Part shown: piece after piece, positions 23,213 to 33,983 of the stretch
Numbering within the stretch: position 1 is the stretch's first letter
How the letters are laid out: each line of letters starts with the position of its first letter
Source of the DNA: Diatrype stigma
Lineage: Eukaryota > Ascomycota > Sordariomycetes > Xylariales > Diatrypaceae
Reading direction: 5' to 3'
DNA length: 64,000 bases
Assembly: GCA_022225965.2 (NCBI GenBank)
Contig: JAKJXP020000039.1
Span: 248,001 to 312,000 of the forward strand
The notes under the pieces: generated by a model
What the model saw: the letters and a program-made list of their open reading frames with translations, nothing else
Database searches by the model: none
Told to the model about the DNA's origin: nothing
Made by a program: the position numbers and the translations under genes

Positions 23213-26200
23213 TCAATCCGCCCATGAAACCCTCAAATTCCTCCTCGAGCGGCTCGCTCTGGCACTCGCCGCCGAACCAGCAGGAGGGGGGAGAGACCTT
23301 TTCAGGACCGAATCCCTTCCGGATACCGTTGCACTCGGATTCCACGAGGAGCCGCCGCGGCTCGGGACCGGCGCCAGCGGCGTGGTCGACCCCACGCTCG
23401 TCGCTGCGTTCTGAAGGGGGAGGTGGCTGCCGAGCGAGCCGAAGAGCGGCGGAAGCCGGGGGCGGCCGGGCGTCGGGATATAGATGTCGTCCTCGGGCGC
23501 AGGCGCGGACACGGGGGCGGGGGCGGGGGGTGGCGCGGCGGCGTTCATCTTACCTTTGAGAGGAGAGGAATAAGCAGGTGCCTCTTGATCCTCTAGCCCA
23601 CCAGCTCCGAAGTAAAGGTCATCAAAATCAAAATCGTCACCACCACCGGCATCAACCGCAGCCGCAGCCGTCGTCGCGCGACGATCGTACCAGGCCTCGA
23701 AGCCTATCCTCAGGAGGCGGCGGTCGCGCTTCTCGCGGACGTTAGCGACGGTGTGAGCACGACCCATGCGCTGCAGGGAGGCGAGGTTCCAGCCGCGCAG
23801 GGCGCGGGCGGCGGCCTTGTCGCGGCGGTGCTGGGCAGCGGCGTTGGTGCGGCGTTGGTGGCTGTCGGCGGCGGCCCCGCGCCAGCGGTCAAGGGCGCGC
23901 TGCTGGGTGCGGGCGTCGGCGTCGGCCTGCGCGTCGGCCTGCGCGAGTGCGCGGTCACGCCAGATATCGAAAGTCTGCTGGGCCTGCTGCCAGGCGCGGT
24001 GGGCGAGGGCCTCGTCCAGATGCGCGTTCATGGCCTCGAAGCGGTCGAAGCTGGGTAGCAGCCGCGCGCGCCACGCCGCGAGGCAGCGCGCCCCCATCCC
24101 TTTCTTGATCATGCGGCGCGCTTCCGAGTGCGCCTTCTTGATGTTGGCCTTGTGCCGCGCTTGGGCCGAGGCCCGCCAGGCCGACAGCGTGCCCTTGGTC
24201 TTGTAGTAGTAATCTGCTTTCTCCGCGTAGGTCTGGCGCCTCTGTCGTATCTCGGCAGCCCGTTGTGCCCCCGATCGCCAGATAGGTAAGGCCTTAGCAG
24301 CGCTGTTCGAGAAGTTGATTTCTTCCGCCCAGCACCTCATCTCTTCTTGATGCGGCAGCCCGTCGTGCCAAGTTTTCCGCCACATCTCTAGCGCGTCGGA
24401 CTTCATGTACTTCCGTATGGATGCCTCTCTCGCAGCTGCCTTCCATGCTCGTAGAGCTCCCGTCACATTGTAATAGTATACAGCACGATCGCCATAAGTC
24501 TTGAAGACGGTCCTCCTTGCGGATTTCGCCTCCCGTGCAGCTTTCCAGTGTCTCAGGGCAGCCTCGGTTCGCTGAGAGAAATAATGCTGGTTTGCCATCA
24601 CCATGAGTACCGCTTCATCATCCTCGTGGTCAAACCAATTATTGAACGCCCAGCTCTTCTTATCCGAAAGTTTCTGCCTTTCATGTGAAGCCGCCATCCA
24701 AGGTTTCAGGGCATGCTCAATACAAAGCCGTTGCCTCGCTCTCATAGTCTTGTCCTCGATATCTCCAGATTGCTTTGACACTTGGATCCAGGCAGAGACC
24801 GTCCGCTGAGAAACTCGATTTTGTCGGTTTCGAGTGTAATTGCGTTCAGTATCATTTGATTCGGTGACACGTTGCCGCCACGGTTCAATCGTCTTCTGAA
24901 CCGCAAATCTTTTGACTTTCGTAACATGACTAGAAGTATAATTCTCCCAGGCGCTGAAGAATCGCATCCTAAGGATATGTCTGCGTGCAAGAAGGGTCCT
25001 TTCGTCTAGTTGATCTTGTATCCTCTCGTCCGGCTTTTCAGCCAGATTTTCATGTACCGACTTTTCCGCACCAAGTGCCGTAGCTGCCACCATTTTGTTT
25101 GCGGGTTTTGAAGCATTTCTTTCGTGTGTAGATTGCTTCCGCCTGGCAGCTAGCGCCTTTATCGAAGATAACTGTTGAGTTAACTGCACAGAATGTTGCG
25201 TCTCCTGTAAGCGATCATGATCCTCGTCATCACTTGCGGTCTCTTCGTTAGCTACCGCTAAATCCCTTTTGTCAGACTTTTCGGTTGCACTTCTTCGATT
25301 AGCTAATGATCGCATTAGAAACAACTTTCGAGCCATCTCGGCCTTCTGTTGCATTTCAGCAGAACGGCTATCTCCATGAAACAACTCGTCTTCCTCAGTA
25401 AAAGCAGGTGCCTCTGCGGAGGGCATCACCGGGCCTAAATCTTCATTTGATGGCGTATAATCCAAAACTGTGTCTTCAGGTCGATGACGCGAACCTAACG
25501 CTTTAGATTTTAAGCCCATCTCATAAATCTTGGCGGCCATCCGAGACTTCCTAACCTCCTGGTTCGATCGGTTGGACCAACGGACGAAAGCACGCGACAG
25601 CATCAGGGTCTCATGCGCCTTGAGCGCGACTCTTTCCAACGGGTCCAACGGTTCTTTCTCAACCTTCTGCTCGCGTTTGCGGCATTGTTCTTTGGTGTAC
25701 CGCCTCCATCGGGTAAAGGCGTTCTTGATAGCGAAGATCTGATAGGTCCGGGCGGCAATCTGCTCTGTGCGCTTAGAGTAGATATTGGAAGGGAGGTAGG
25801 GCGGAGGTACCTCTTCAGCTTCGGCAGAAAGCATTCTCCATGCTCGGAAAGTGTCCTCCACAACCCCTACCATGTCCGACTCGAGGGCCTCCCGATATTG
25901 GTTCCATCGGAAAGTCATGGATTCTGAATAACCCTGCCACTGACGGAGAGCGGCCAAGACAGAAAACTTGCCATGGTATCTTTCGTGGAAAGCAATCGCG
26001 CTATTTTCGAGGTTTTGTTCGATCCTAGACTGGATGGCATCGGCATCGCGGGCAGCATCAAGAACCTTGTGGGCAGGATGATCGAATTGAACATCGTGCT
26101 CACTCCTGGGGATAGTATAGCTGTCGTTCTCATCGAGTTGAGTACCGAGGTCGTCTTTTGGAATAGTATAGTCGTCACTAGTTTCACCGCCATTAGAGTA

Positions 26201-26796
26201 GTAGTCTCGACCATTATCAGTGCCAGGATATTCATCGTCGCCTTCCTCGCCACTAGCAGGATGGTTTGGTACGCCATTGGACAGAGAATCCGACATAGAA
26301 ATGGACTCGGGGTACTCGTCGCCGGTGCCGACGGGATGCGATTGGGGAACATCGAGCTCGAGAGTAATGTTCATACGTGACAGAGCGGCCCTGAACTTGT
26401 CCATGAGAGACCCGCGGCCAAACACACCCCCGACCTTGAATACCAGTTTCGTGATCTGATGGTCATCCTCGGGATGTATTCCGTACTCGGGGAGCACTTC
26501 ATTGTAAGCTTTGAGCAGTGCAGGAATCGGACGGCGATAAGATTCGGGCAAAGTAGGGAGGAGCTCCTCGGCCCTTACTACAATCTCGTAAAGGATCTTG
26601 ATGTCTACATATCAACGATATTAGCGCTCGTGCAGGGTTTGACCGGTCTAGTGGGACAAGATTTACGGTCGTCGGAGTACTCGTTACGATCGTTCGTAAG
26701 TATGTAGGAAGTGCCCGTAGCATTAGAGCCATCGTCGCGAAAATCTGATCTCACAGAGGCAGCAATAGACGGTCGACGCCGGTATATAGATGCCAT
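23213..26796 (-). CDS. SFI1: Sfi1 spindle pole body protein
   Basis: Two exons, 26667-26796 and 23213-26604, give 1173 residues; the 62-nt intron (26605-26666) ends after a GCTAAT branch-like site. The ATG at 26794-26796 begins MASIYRRRPS. Sfi1 builds the half-bridge of the spindle pole body by lining up centrin (Cdc31) molecules along a long helix. The repeats are visible as recurring LRxWK/ALxxW motifs at 20-35 residue spacing between about 230 and 930, for example ALRHWKAAREAKSARR and GALRAWKAAAREASIRKY. The N-terminal region (EIVVRAEELLPTLPESYRR) matches fungal Sfi1. The C-terminal ~130 residues are Pro/Ser/Gly rich. The true end is slightly uncertain: another frame (23085-23345) holds an acidic stretch that a further intron could join. 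Confidence 0.88.
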
Positions 26797-28183
26797 TTTA
26801 TTATAGCAGCAACGACCGCGAGCTTCAGCATGGTCGGTATATGGCCAAGCATGCGACAATGTCGCGTCAGTGGTGTACTGTAGTCGGATAAAGAGGAGCA
26901 CGGCACGGTGGGGTCCAAAAGGAGAAATGCTAGAGGAGCATTAACGGCCGGGCTTTGATGACATGCAGGCCAGGAACCCGAAATTGCGAATGATGCCAAT
27001 GGTCAATGGTCAGTGGTCAATGGCTTGTGGAGCTGTGAAGTTCGAAGTAGATGTTCATCGTAGGAATTGCTCGGAAAGAAGTGTCCACTCTCAAGCTCCC
27101 GAGGTCTCAAGCGCGTCCCGTCGCGAATTCTTAGTGAAGTTAGGCGGAGAACCAGTTAGGAGTCCCCGGGGCCTTGGGTGTCCCTTGGGTGTCAAGCGTT
27201 GAGGTGTGGTTAGTGGAACTTGGCAGTGGTGGGGCATCTCGAGCTACCTAACTTACAGTGGTCCCATATTAAGCCAGACCTCCCCCAAGGTACAGTATGA
27301 AATCAGATGAGCTATCTGGATTTGGTTTGAATGCGTCGGAAAACTGTTTAATTGACCTCGTATCTCCAAGTATCCCCGAGAGCTGTCAACAGGGCTTGTA
27401 TCATCAGCCTTGGGACGAATTTGTCCCTACTACACTAACTTAAACTGCACCACCCCCTTTCCGCCAACCTTGCTGTATGGAAAAGTCATTTTGAACAGGC
27501 GATGAAGGATTGAATCAAATACACACAACACGCAACCATCCTACTACGTAATTGTCGTAGTCATCTCTATCTAGCTTTGAGAACGCCTTTCAAAGGCACG
27601 GTGTAAGGCTCTAAGTCGATGCCTGGCAGATATGAAACTGCATAGAAATCGGCTGCAACTCTATTTTCATGTGCAAACCGTATAGGAGTGTGGTACAGCC
27701 TACTAGAGTGGCTGTAATGGCTTTGCGGTAAAAGGGGAGCATGTAGGGGCTTCAATGCCTGTTAGATAAAGCTCTTGGTCCCCAAAGGCGATACAATGAT
27801 AGAAAATGCCTCCGTAGGCACCCAAAAATCGGCTCCCATGGTGTTCTGCTTTTTGTGATCTATCTAAGTGAGTAGACAATGCTAATTTCTGGTTAGGTAC
27901 GTTGAGGCACATTAGCCTTATTGTCAGAAATCAGGCATAACAACTGGATCATCCAGCTTTAAAAGCAGCAACTGTCCGTGGAAAACATATGGGATATATT
28001 GGCAGGAAGGCGAGCAGGAATTCCAGCATAGTGACAAATCGATCACACACAGTCATCTATCCTCGTCAACCTCCTCGTCCTCGGTGCCTTGCTGTTGCTA
28101 CTCGTCGACCAAAACCCCAAACAACTAAATAACACTCTACGCCAGTACCTACCTCCAGCCTCCTTGTCTGCAACTCAAGCATA
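26797..28183. other. Divergent spacer between SFI1 and the small basic protein gene
   Basis: About 1.4 kb shared upstream region. It has repeated TGGTCAATGG/TGGTCAGTGG words at 26999-27022 and CTTGGGTGTCCCTTGGGTGTC at 27174-27194. Short minus frames (27567-27755, 27703-27912) overlap and lack recognisable content. No gene seen. Confidence 0.55.
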
Positions 28184-28537
28184 ATGGCGGGCTCCATCAC
28201 TTCGTTCTTCGCAAGCCTATTCCCATCCTCCAAGCCACCACAGTCACCACAGCCAACCCGCCTGGCATCCAACACCCGCGCCGTGGGCTCCACCGCGCCA
28301 ACGGCGACCTCCGTGTCCAGCACCAGCGCTAGCGCCGGCACGAGCAGGGATGGAAGTAGCAACAGCTCACCAGACACCGCCGTTCCTCCAGCCATCGCGA
28401 GCCGGCAGCAGGTCCGGGATCAGAGGGCCCAATTTCTCGATAAGTTGAGCAAGGGATCTGCCCGAAAAGGGAAGCGGATGGGAAAGAAAACCGCCGGCCA
28501 TGGCAGGCCGAGCATGCAGACCCCGCCGCCGTCTTGA
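28184..28537 (+). CDS. Small basic Ser/Thr/Pro-rich protein of unknown function
   Basis: Single exon, 117 residues, starting at ATG in a good context (ATAATGGCG). I do not recognise it. The first ~75 residues are rich in Ser, Thr, Ala and Pro (MAGSITSFFASLFPSS...). A short charged helix-like part RQQVRDQRAQFLDKL follows, then a strongly basic stretch ARKGKRMGKK that could be a nuclear signal or bind nucleic acid. Codon third positions are mostly C or G, like confirmed genes nearby, which supports translation. No signal peptide or membrane segment. A further downstream exon cannot be excluded. Confidence 0.5.
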   Translation: MAGSITSFFASLFPSSKPPQSPQPTRLASNTRAVGSTAPTATSVSSTSASAGTSRDGSSNSSPDTAVPPAIASRQQVRDQRAQFLDKLSKGSARKGKRMGKKTAGHGRPSMQTPPPS

Positions 28538-29844
28538 ATTGGCAGCGGAAAGCGAGCCGTTCCAAACCCGCAGCCAAGCACTGCTCGCTACAGGAGCAAT
28601 GGATGCAGTTCACACACTGGACGGCCGTGGGGCTGTAACCCGTTGGTGCCCCAAGATGGGCAGCGGTAGAAGAAGTAGCAGGAGCACCTTCGCCATTTCT
28701 CTTGCTCCACTCAGTCATGGCAGGATGGGTTCATCTCCAACAGGAGTTGTCAATGGGATTGTGTGTTGGGCTAGGTTGGGGTGGGCTGAGTTAAGTGGGG
28801 GACGGTCATCCAGGTGCCTAAGCTCATAATCTTGACGATTTGGCAACAGGCCGTCCTCAATCTGTATGGAAATGAAGTGGATTGTAGGACTTTCAGAGTA
28901 ATGTTCTTGGTATTAACAACAGGGGGATCCTGTTCCCGGTGCAGTGGACGTTTTATGTCCATCTACCTACATTGTAGTCGTGAATGAACTTTCGACTTTA
29001 TAAGTCAACAGGCAGGCATGCTGATTCACGCGAGTGAAAGCCTACAATGCACTGACAATTATATACGGAAACCGGTTTGTTGTCATGATTCGGAGAAGTT
29101 CGGTTTCAGTGGAAGAACTCTATAAAAGGGGTGCCAAGCCACTAGTAGTATAGGGGGCGATCTGTTGATTAGGTAATCTACGCTCTCCTATCTGGGTTCA
29201 ACATCACGACATGTCGGACAAGCAGCTTACATCGAGAACACATACTTTGGTATGCCGCTCATTTGGAGTGACAATCGTAAACGGTGCATTATGTTACCTA
29301 GCTGGATTGTTTGGGGCACCCAACTATCTCCGCTTAGACGTAGTTCACATTCTTCCTACAGCAGTTTGTCCCCCTGGTATACACAAGTTGCTCTCATAGT
29401 ATATACATGGCTCCAAGTATCAGAGGTCAAGAGGCTCGAGAACTTTCTCTCGCCAGCTTAATAAAACAATCAGCTACTAAAGGTGGAAGTTCTCCAGGTG
29501 CCTATCACCCACCACCCACCCCCCTTCCATGGATGTAAACCCTTAACCTGACCAAAATTTCCCTTCATATCGGCCTGTGCCAAAGGTAGGCCTATTGGTT
29601 AACCCTAATTATTCCTGTGTATGCTAATATAGGTGCCACTATATCCGAGCTACCAGCAATCTGGTCAGAGTCATCCTCGACTAATCATATGCCACCTTCC
29701 GGCGAGCCTGTCCTCGGTCGTCATGTACGGTTGGCAATAGGTGTATGGGTACTTGTCGCCATCCACAGGTGTCACAATGCCTATAAGTCCGAGAGATTAG
29801 CGTCGCGGGTTAGAAGCTGCGTTGATAAGGGTATAGGCGCTGAG
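28538..29844. other. Spacer with an orphan TATA box, no firm gene
   Basis: About 1.3 kb. A clean TATAAAAGGGG stands at 29121-29131, followed 80 bp later by an ATG (29211) with a 62-codon frame and an overlapping 69-codon frame (29252-29461), neither recognisable. The rest (28540-29100, 29470-29840) shows nothing I can support. Confidence 0.5.
29121..29131 (+). promoter_or_regulatory. Strong TATA box without an assigned gene
   Basis: TATAAAAGGGG is a textbook TATA box. The nearest downstream ATG is at 29211. The transcript it would drive is unknown: a short secreted or non-coding RNA, or a decayed gene. Confidence 0.45.
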
Positions 29845-30706
29845 CTACGAACCATCAAAGCAGGCATAATAAGGCGTCCAAGCCGCCCAGGAGTAAGGTG
29901 CGCTTTCCGGCGGTAGGAATTCGTACTCTTCGGTCTCCGTCGCTGTGTGGCCAAGCGATTCCTCCGTTCCAAAGTGTATGCGGAAAATGTCCCTTATGCC
30001 CGCTTCGGCTTCGTTGCTCGTGGAATTCGACCACGCTGTTTGCTTCCACTTTCGGATGTTGGTCTTGACAGGATAGGCGATTTCGTCGGACAAGATCATC
30101 GGCGCATCGGCGTACATGAAATATTCCGATCCGAGCGTCTCGAAGTTCAGTATCTCGGGTCTCTCCTCTTTTCCTGGTAGATTATCATCGTCGGTCTTCT
30201 TGTAAGGGAGACCGGGTACCCCGGCCGCGTGACATTCCTCCCACCCGCAGCATTTTTCGACCATGAAGGTGGCTTTCAGGTCCAGGATAGTGCAGCGAGA
30301 CGACTGTTCATCGAAGAACTTCGTCATGACTCCACATCCACTCAACATTGCGTCGGTCGTCGTCTTCACAATAACCTTACAGTTCTCGCCAGGGTCTTCT
30401 ACCCGGGCATATGCGTTGTACGAATGCCCTCCTCTGCGACCAGCACCTGTCAGATGAGTTCGAAGCAGATACGCGTTTCGTCAGAAGCTCTTACTTCTCA
30501 AAGTTGTATGTGAACTTCTCATCCGTTAGGACATCTAGGATGTTATACTTCTGACATTGTCGAGGGCCCGGCCCTGTGCTTGCAACAGCTATGGGGCAGT
30601 CACGGCAGTTCTGGTCTCTGCAAATTTGAATAGGGGGTGCCTTCGCCACAGCCGCCTGGAACGCGCCGAACGACAGGGTGATGAATATCGGCAGTAAGGA
30701 ATACAT
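29845..30706 (-). CDS. Secreted cysteine-containing protein, unknown family
   Basis: Two exons, 30495-30706 and 29845-30433, give 266 residues. The 61-nt intron (30434-30494) starts GTAAGA and ends GGTCGCAG; this acceptor, rather than the nearer CTGACAG, keeps the frame and gives KGGHSYNAYARVEDPGE across the junction. A signal peptide is clear (MYSLLPIFITLSFGAFQAAVA). The mature protein has about 11 Cys, including CRDQNCRDCP near the N terminus and KCCGWEEC in the middle, suggesting disulfides outside the cell. The C-terminal third is acidic and rich in aromatic residues. I do not recognise the family. A TATA-like motif for it lies at 30803-30809. It is divergent from the secreted gene at 31504. 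Confidence 0.7.
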
Positions 30707-31503
30707 AGTATATCCTGATTTTCTAAGAAATTATGAGCGCTTCGAAAGAGCACATAGGTAAAGAAGTGTGAACCCGGTTTGGGAGCAACGTAGTGTTCTT
30801 CCCTTATAATATTTATTATTTATTATTACCAGACATATCAATTTACTTTCCAGGAGACAATCCCTGGAAAAACAACATTTTACGTGAGTAAAATGGTTTC
30901 GTTCAAGTAGGTGGCAACCGATGAAGGGTAGATCACTAAACATTCTCCGACTGGAGGGACCGGTGGACCTAGGTAGGACACACCTATTACGCTGATGATG
31001 CGGCATGGTCTCTCGAAGAGCAAACTCGTTTGGACCTAGCATGGACACCACTGACCGAGTCATTCCATCAAGCGACGCCTGTAATACTTACACGTGTTCT
31101 CATACGTCTACATACTTGTTCCCAGTTCTGCCAGTATACAGACGGGTTTGCTCAAACCCCGGAGAGCCCCTGGCCCGCCACTACGGTAACCCCACGATAC
31201 TTCATGAACAAGCCCGGGGTCCCCTTGACTGCAAACATAGCTTGACACTGTAATAGTACGGTCAGATACCAGTACACCGCCGACTTAGGGCACCGTTACA
31301 AAGTCTATATCTTTGCCTCTGCCTTTGAAGATGGAAAGAATCGATCTGGAGAAACATACTACCAATTACAACGCCCCCGATATTGGAGCTTAATATAATC
31401 TATCCTTATGCAAATAACACCTCAACTGTCACTTGGCCCTACGACTATCTTGCAGCAAAGATAGGTACTCTCAAGGATCTATACCAGACCGAGGCTCTCC
31501 AAC
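30707..31503. other. Shared divergent promoter of two secreted-protein genes
   Basis: About 800 bp between two outward-reading secreted genes. AT-rich (TTATTATTTATTATTA at 30812-30827), with a GACCTAGGTAGG motif at 30966-30977. Overlapping short frames here (30731-31063 minus, 31005-31253 plus) are not supported as genes. Confidence 0.55.
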
Positions 31504-32034
31504 ATGTATCTGAGACCATACACGATTTTCGCCTTGGCGGCCATTTCTAAGCTTGCCCTTGCTACGTGGTAGATACTAGGCTCCTATCTTATGCCTTTTT
31601 TCTCAACTGACTAACATGATGCCAGGGAGCTTTCGTTCTACGATACAATATGTCCCAGCGATGACCAGAACCTCAAAACGCGGCGCTTTTACACCAACGG
31701 GACGTCTGACGACCATGTCTGGTGTGCTTCTACCCATGCCTCGACCTCTTTTACCCTGGTCACGAAAAGTGTCGAAAGTGACGACGTTGAAATAAGCTTG
31801 TTTTCGGACGATAAATGTGATCACGCCATCGCTTGGAACCTTACCTTTGACGGATGTATTGTCGGGCCGAGGCAGGTATGTGATCACCTACCCCTATCCA
31901 TACTATTGGTCTTTCTCGTATTATCACAGATGTTACGACCAAACCCATGCCTGTTGCCAGCTGGGAATGACAGGCTAATCGAAGTCGTCGGCAGACTCCT
32001 ATTAAATCTTTCCGGGTGTTACCCAGTGAGATAA
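31504..32034 (+). CDS. Small secreted cysteine-containing protein, unknown family
   Basis: Exon 1 31504-31568, intron 31569-31625 (57 nt, branch site CTGACTAAC, GATGCCAG acceptor), exon 2 31626-31875, possible intron 31876-31929, exon 3 31930-32034; 139 residues if both introns are spliced. A signal peptide is visible (MYLRPYTIFALAAISKLALA). The mature part has spaced Cys residues (DTICPSDD, HVWCAST, DDKCDHA, DGCIVG) and Asn-Gly-Thr / Asn-Leu-Thr glycosylation sites. The second intron is 54 nt, in frame and free of stops, so it may be retained, and its 3' exon is the least certain part. I do not recognise the family; small size, secretion and isolation fit an effector-like or antimicrobial secreted protein, but this is inference. 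Confidence 0.6.
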
Positions 32035-33016
32035 TGAACTAGATGGAATGGTGGTTAGTCGTCATAATTTGACTCTCGAGTTCAGAGCGACAAGCCATTT
32101 TAACCATGTTCATGTACATAAGAGAGCTATATGAACATATAGAAAGACACTGTAATAGTATATGTATTGTCTAGAAAACAACACCTGATGAAAGGACGAG
32201 TCAACGCACGAAGAAGCCTTGAATGAAACTAGCAGTTTCATAGCCAGATCCTTCAAATTACGCTGTTCCATTCAAGTTTACAGTCATCTTCGAACATTAT
32301 CTCTATCCTGTCTGTATAGAGAGCCCTCGTTATCAAGCCAATGTAATGCTATCTTGGTAGTAACAATGCCGACGATACGATGCCGCCTCCCCCCGCCGGC
32401 TGTCGGGGGAAATGAGCTGCATACGAAACCAATTACCGGTATTATGGTATTATGATGTTGCCATACACCGCTCTAGTCCATTGGAATGGAGAGGCACCCA
32501 AACTCCGCCTAGAACTGGGTTGCATATGTGGCAAGACGGCATGCATTAAGACTGGCATGGGATGCGCTCACAAACGATTGTTTAGGATGCATTCAACGGC
32601 CCATAAGCACCATGTCGTTGAGAAAACACTCTTGCTCGTCTTTTCAAGACCGCCTCTAACTGTGCCGCCTGTTTGTCCCAGCGACATAGCAGCTAAATCA
32701 ATCATCGGTTGGAGGCATGTCCAACCAGCACGTCTCAATACCCCCGAATCCTGTGCAACGTTATACAGGGGCGGGGGCCATCATGCCGTATTTGATCTCG
32801 AAGGCTCTAAGGCTTGCTCTTTTCATGATACTCTAGTTTCGGGGTGGGAAGGTGTTTGTTCACTAAGCATATTTTTAATTATATATGAAGAAAATCGGAC
32901 GATGTAGGTATCGCCACTTCCGTGGCGAAAGTAAACGCGGTCAAGGTCTCAAGCGCACTGTTTTACAGACCTTAGCTGCTCTTCGGTTTCAAGTAGGTGT
33001 TACAAGATGCATCCAC
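32035..33016. other. Spacer, no gene seen
   Basis: About 1 kb between two converging 3' ends. The frame 32452-32907 (plus, 151 codons) has no recognisable domain, and codon third positions are not biased. Nothing supportable. Confidence 0.55.
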
Positions 33017-33983
33017 CTAGGTCATATGCGCGCCTCCGTTGACGTGAATGGTCTGGCCGGTGATCCACTGCGCCTCGGGGCTCGATAGCAGCGCCACGAC
33101 ACCGGCAACGTCGTCTGGGAACCCAGGGCGTCCCAGCGGACTCCGCTTCGAAGCCTCCGCGTCGATTTCCTCCACGCTCATCTTGTCTCCCCCCGGGATG
33201 TAATTCCTGGCATGTTCCGCGTACATGTCCGTCTTGATGCCTCCCGGCGTGATGCTGTTGACTGTGATGCCCCGAGAGCCGAAGTCGCAGGCGAGGCACT
33301 TGGTCATGCCGAGGATCGCAGCCTTGGATGCCGCGTAGAGCGCATGATTTGGTACTCCCTTTGTCCTACGTGAGCCTGCGTATGTCCCTAAGGTAGGACC
33401 GAATAGGTAGGTAGGTAGCCAGTAAAAGGATGCAGATGGTTGCATGCATGCAACACACTCACCATGAATGCAGACACGGAGGAGATCAGCATCAACCGCC
33501 CGCCATCCTCTAGGTACCGGTGGGCTTGTTGTGCCACCAGGAACTGGGCCTTCACGTTAACCGCTAGGATCCTGTCGATGTCCTCTTCCTGCACCTCCTC
33601 GAGCTTTCCGAAGTGTTCGACGCCCGAATTGCTCATGACAATGTCAATCCGCCCGAATTCCGTCTTGGCCATCTGGAACAGGCGCGCGATCTCTTCGCCC
33701 TTGGAGACATCGGCCTGGACAGTGATGGCCCTCACGCCGCCCGATGATCGGGCCTTCGCGGCCACGGCTTCAGCTGCCGACGCTGAGGAGACATAGTTCA
33801 CCACGACATCCGCGCCGTGCGAGGCGAGTTTCTCGATGATTGCTGCGCCGATGCCGCGGCTCGAGCCGGTTACTATGTAGTGACAGGAGGTTAGTCAAGA
33901 CACGAAGGAGGGATCGGGGAAATGGTCGGTCGCTTACCCAAAGCAACTTTGCCTGTCAAGGTTTTCGCGGTCTCTGTACCCAT
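33017..33983 (-). CDS. Short-chain dehydrogenase/reductase, THN-reductase-like; one splice junction unresolved
   Basis: Exon 1 33938-33983, intron 33873-33937 (65 nt), exon 2 33463-33872 and exon 3 about 33017-33365. An SDR uses NAD(P)(H) to reduce or oxidise an alcohol/ketone. Motifs: cofactor loop TGSSRGIG (17-24), MSNSGVE in place of NNAG, ISSVS with the catalytic Ser, YAASK with catalytic Tyr and Lys, and the C-terminal end GQTIHVNGG. This pattern resembles fungal 1,3,8-naphthalenetriol/versicolorin-type reductases. Oddly, the best donor (ATG|GTGAGT at 33463) and best acceptor (CGTAG at 33366) leave exon 3 out of frame by one base. Weaker sites (donor after 33459, acceptor before 33375) keep the frame, giving 272 residues with a small insertion. 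It may be intact with unusual splicing or carry a frameshift. Confidence 0.78.

Noticed and set aside
31005..31253. Overlapping short plus frames in the divergent promoter
   Set aside because: No splice or codon support and no signal peptide; they lie in the shared promoter.
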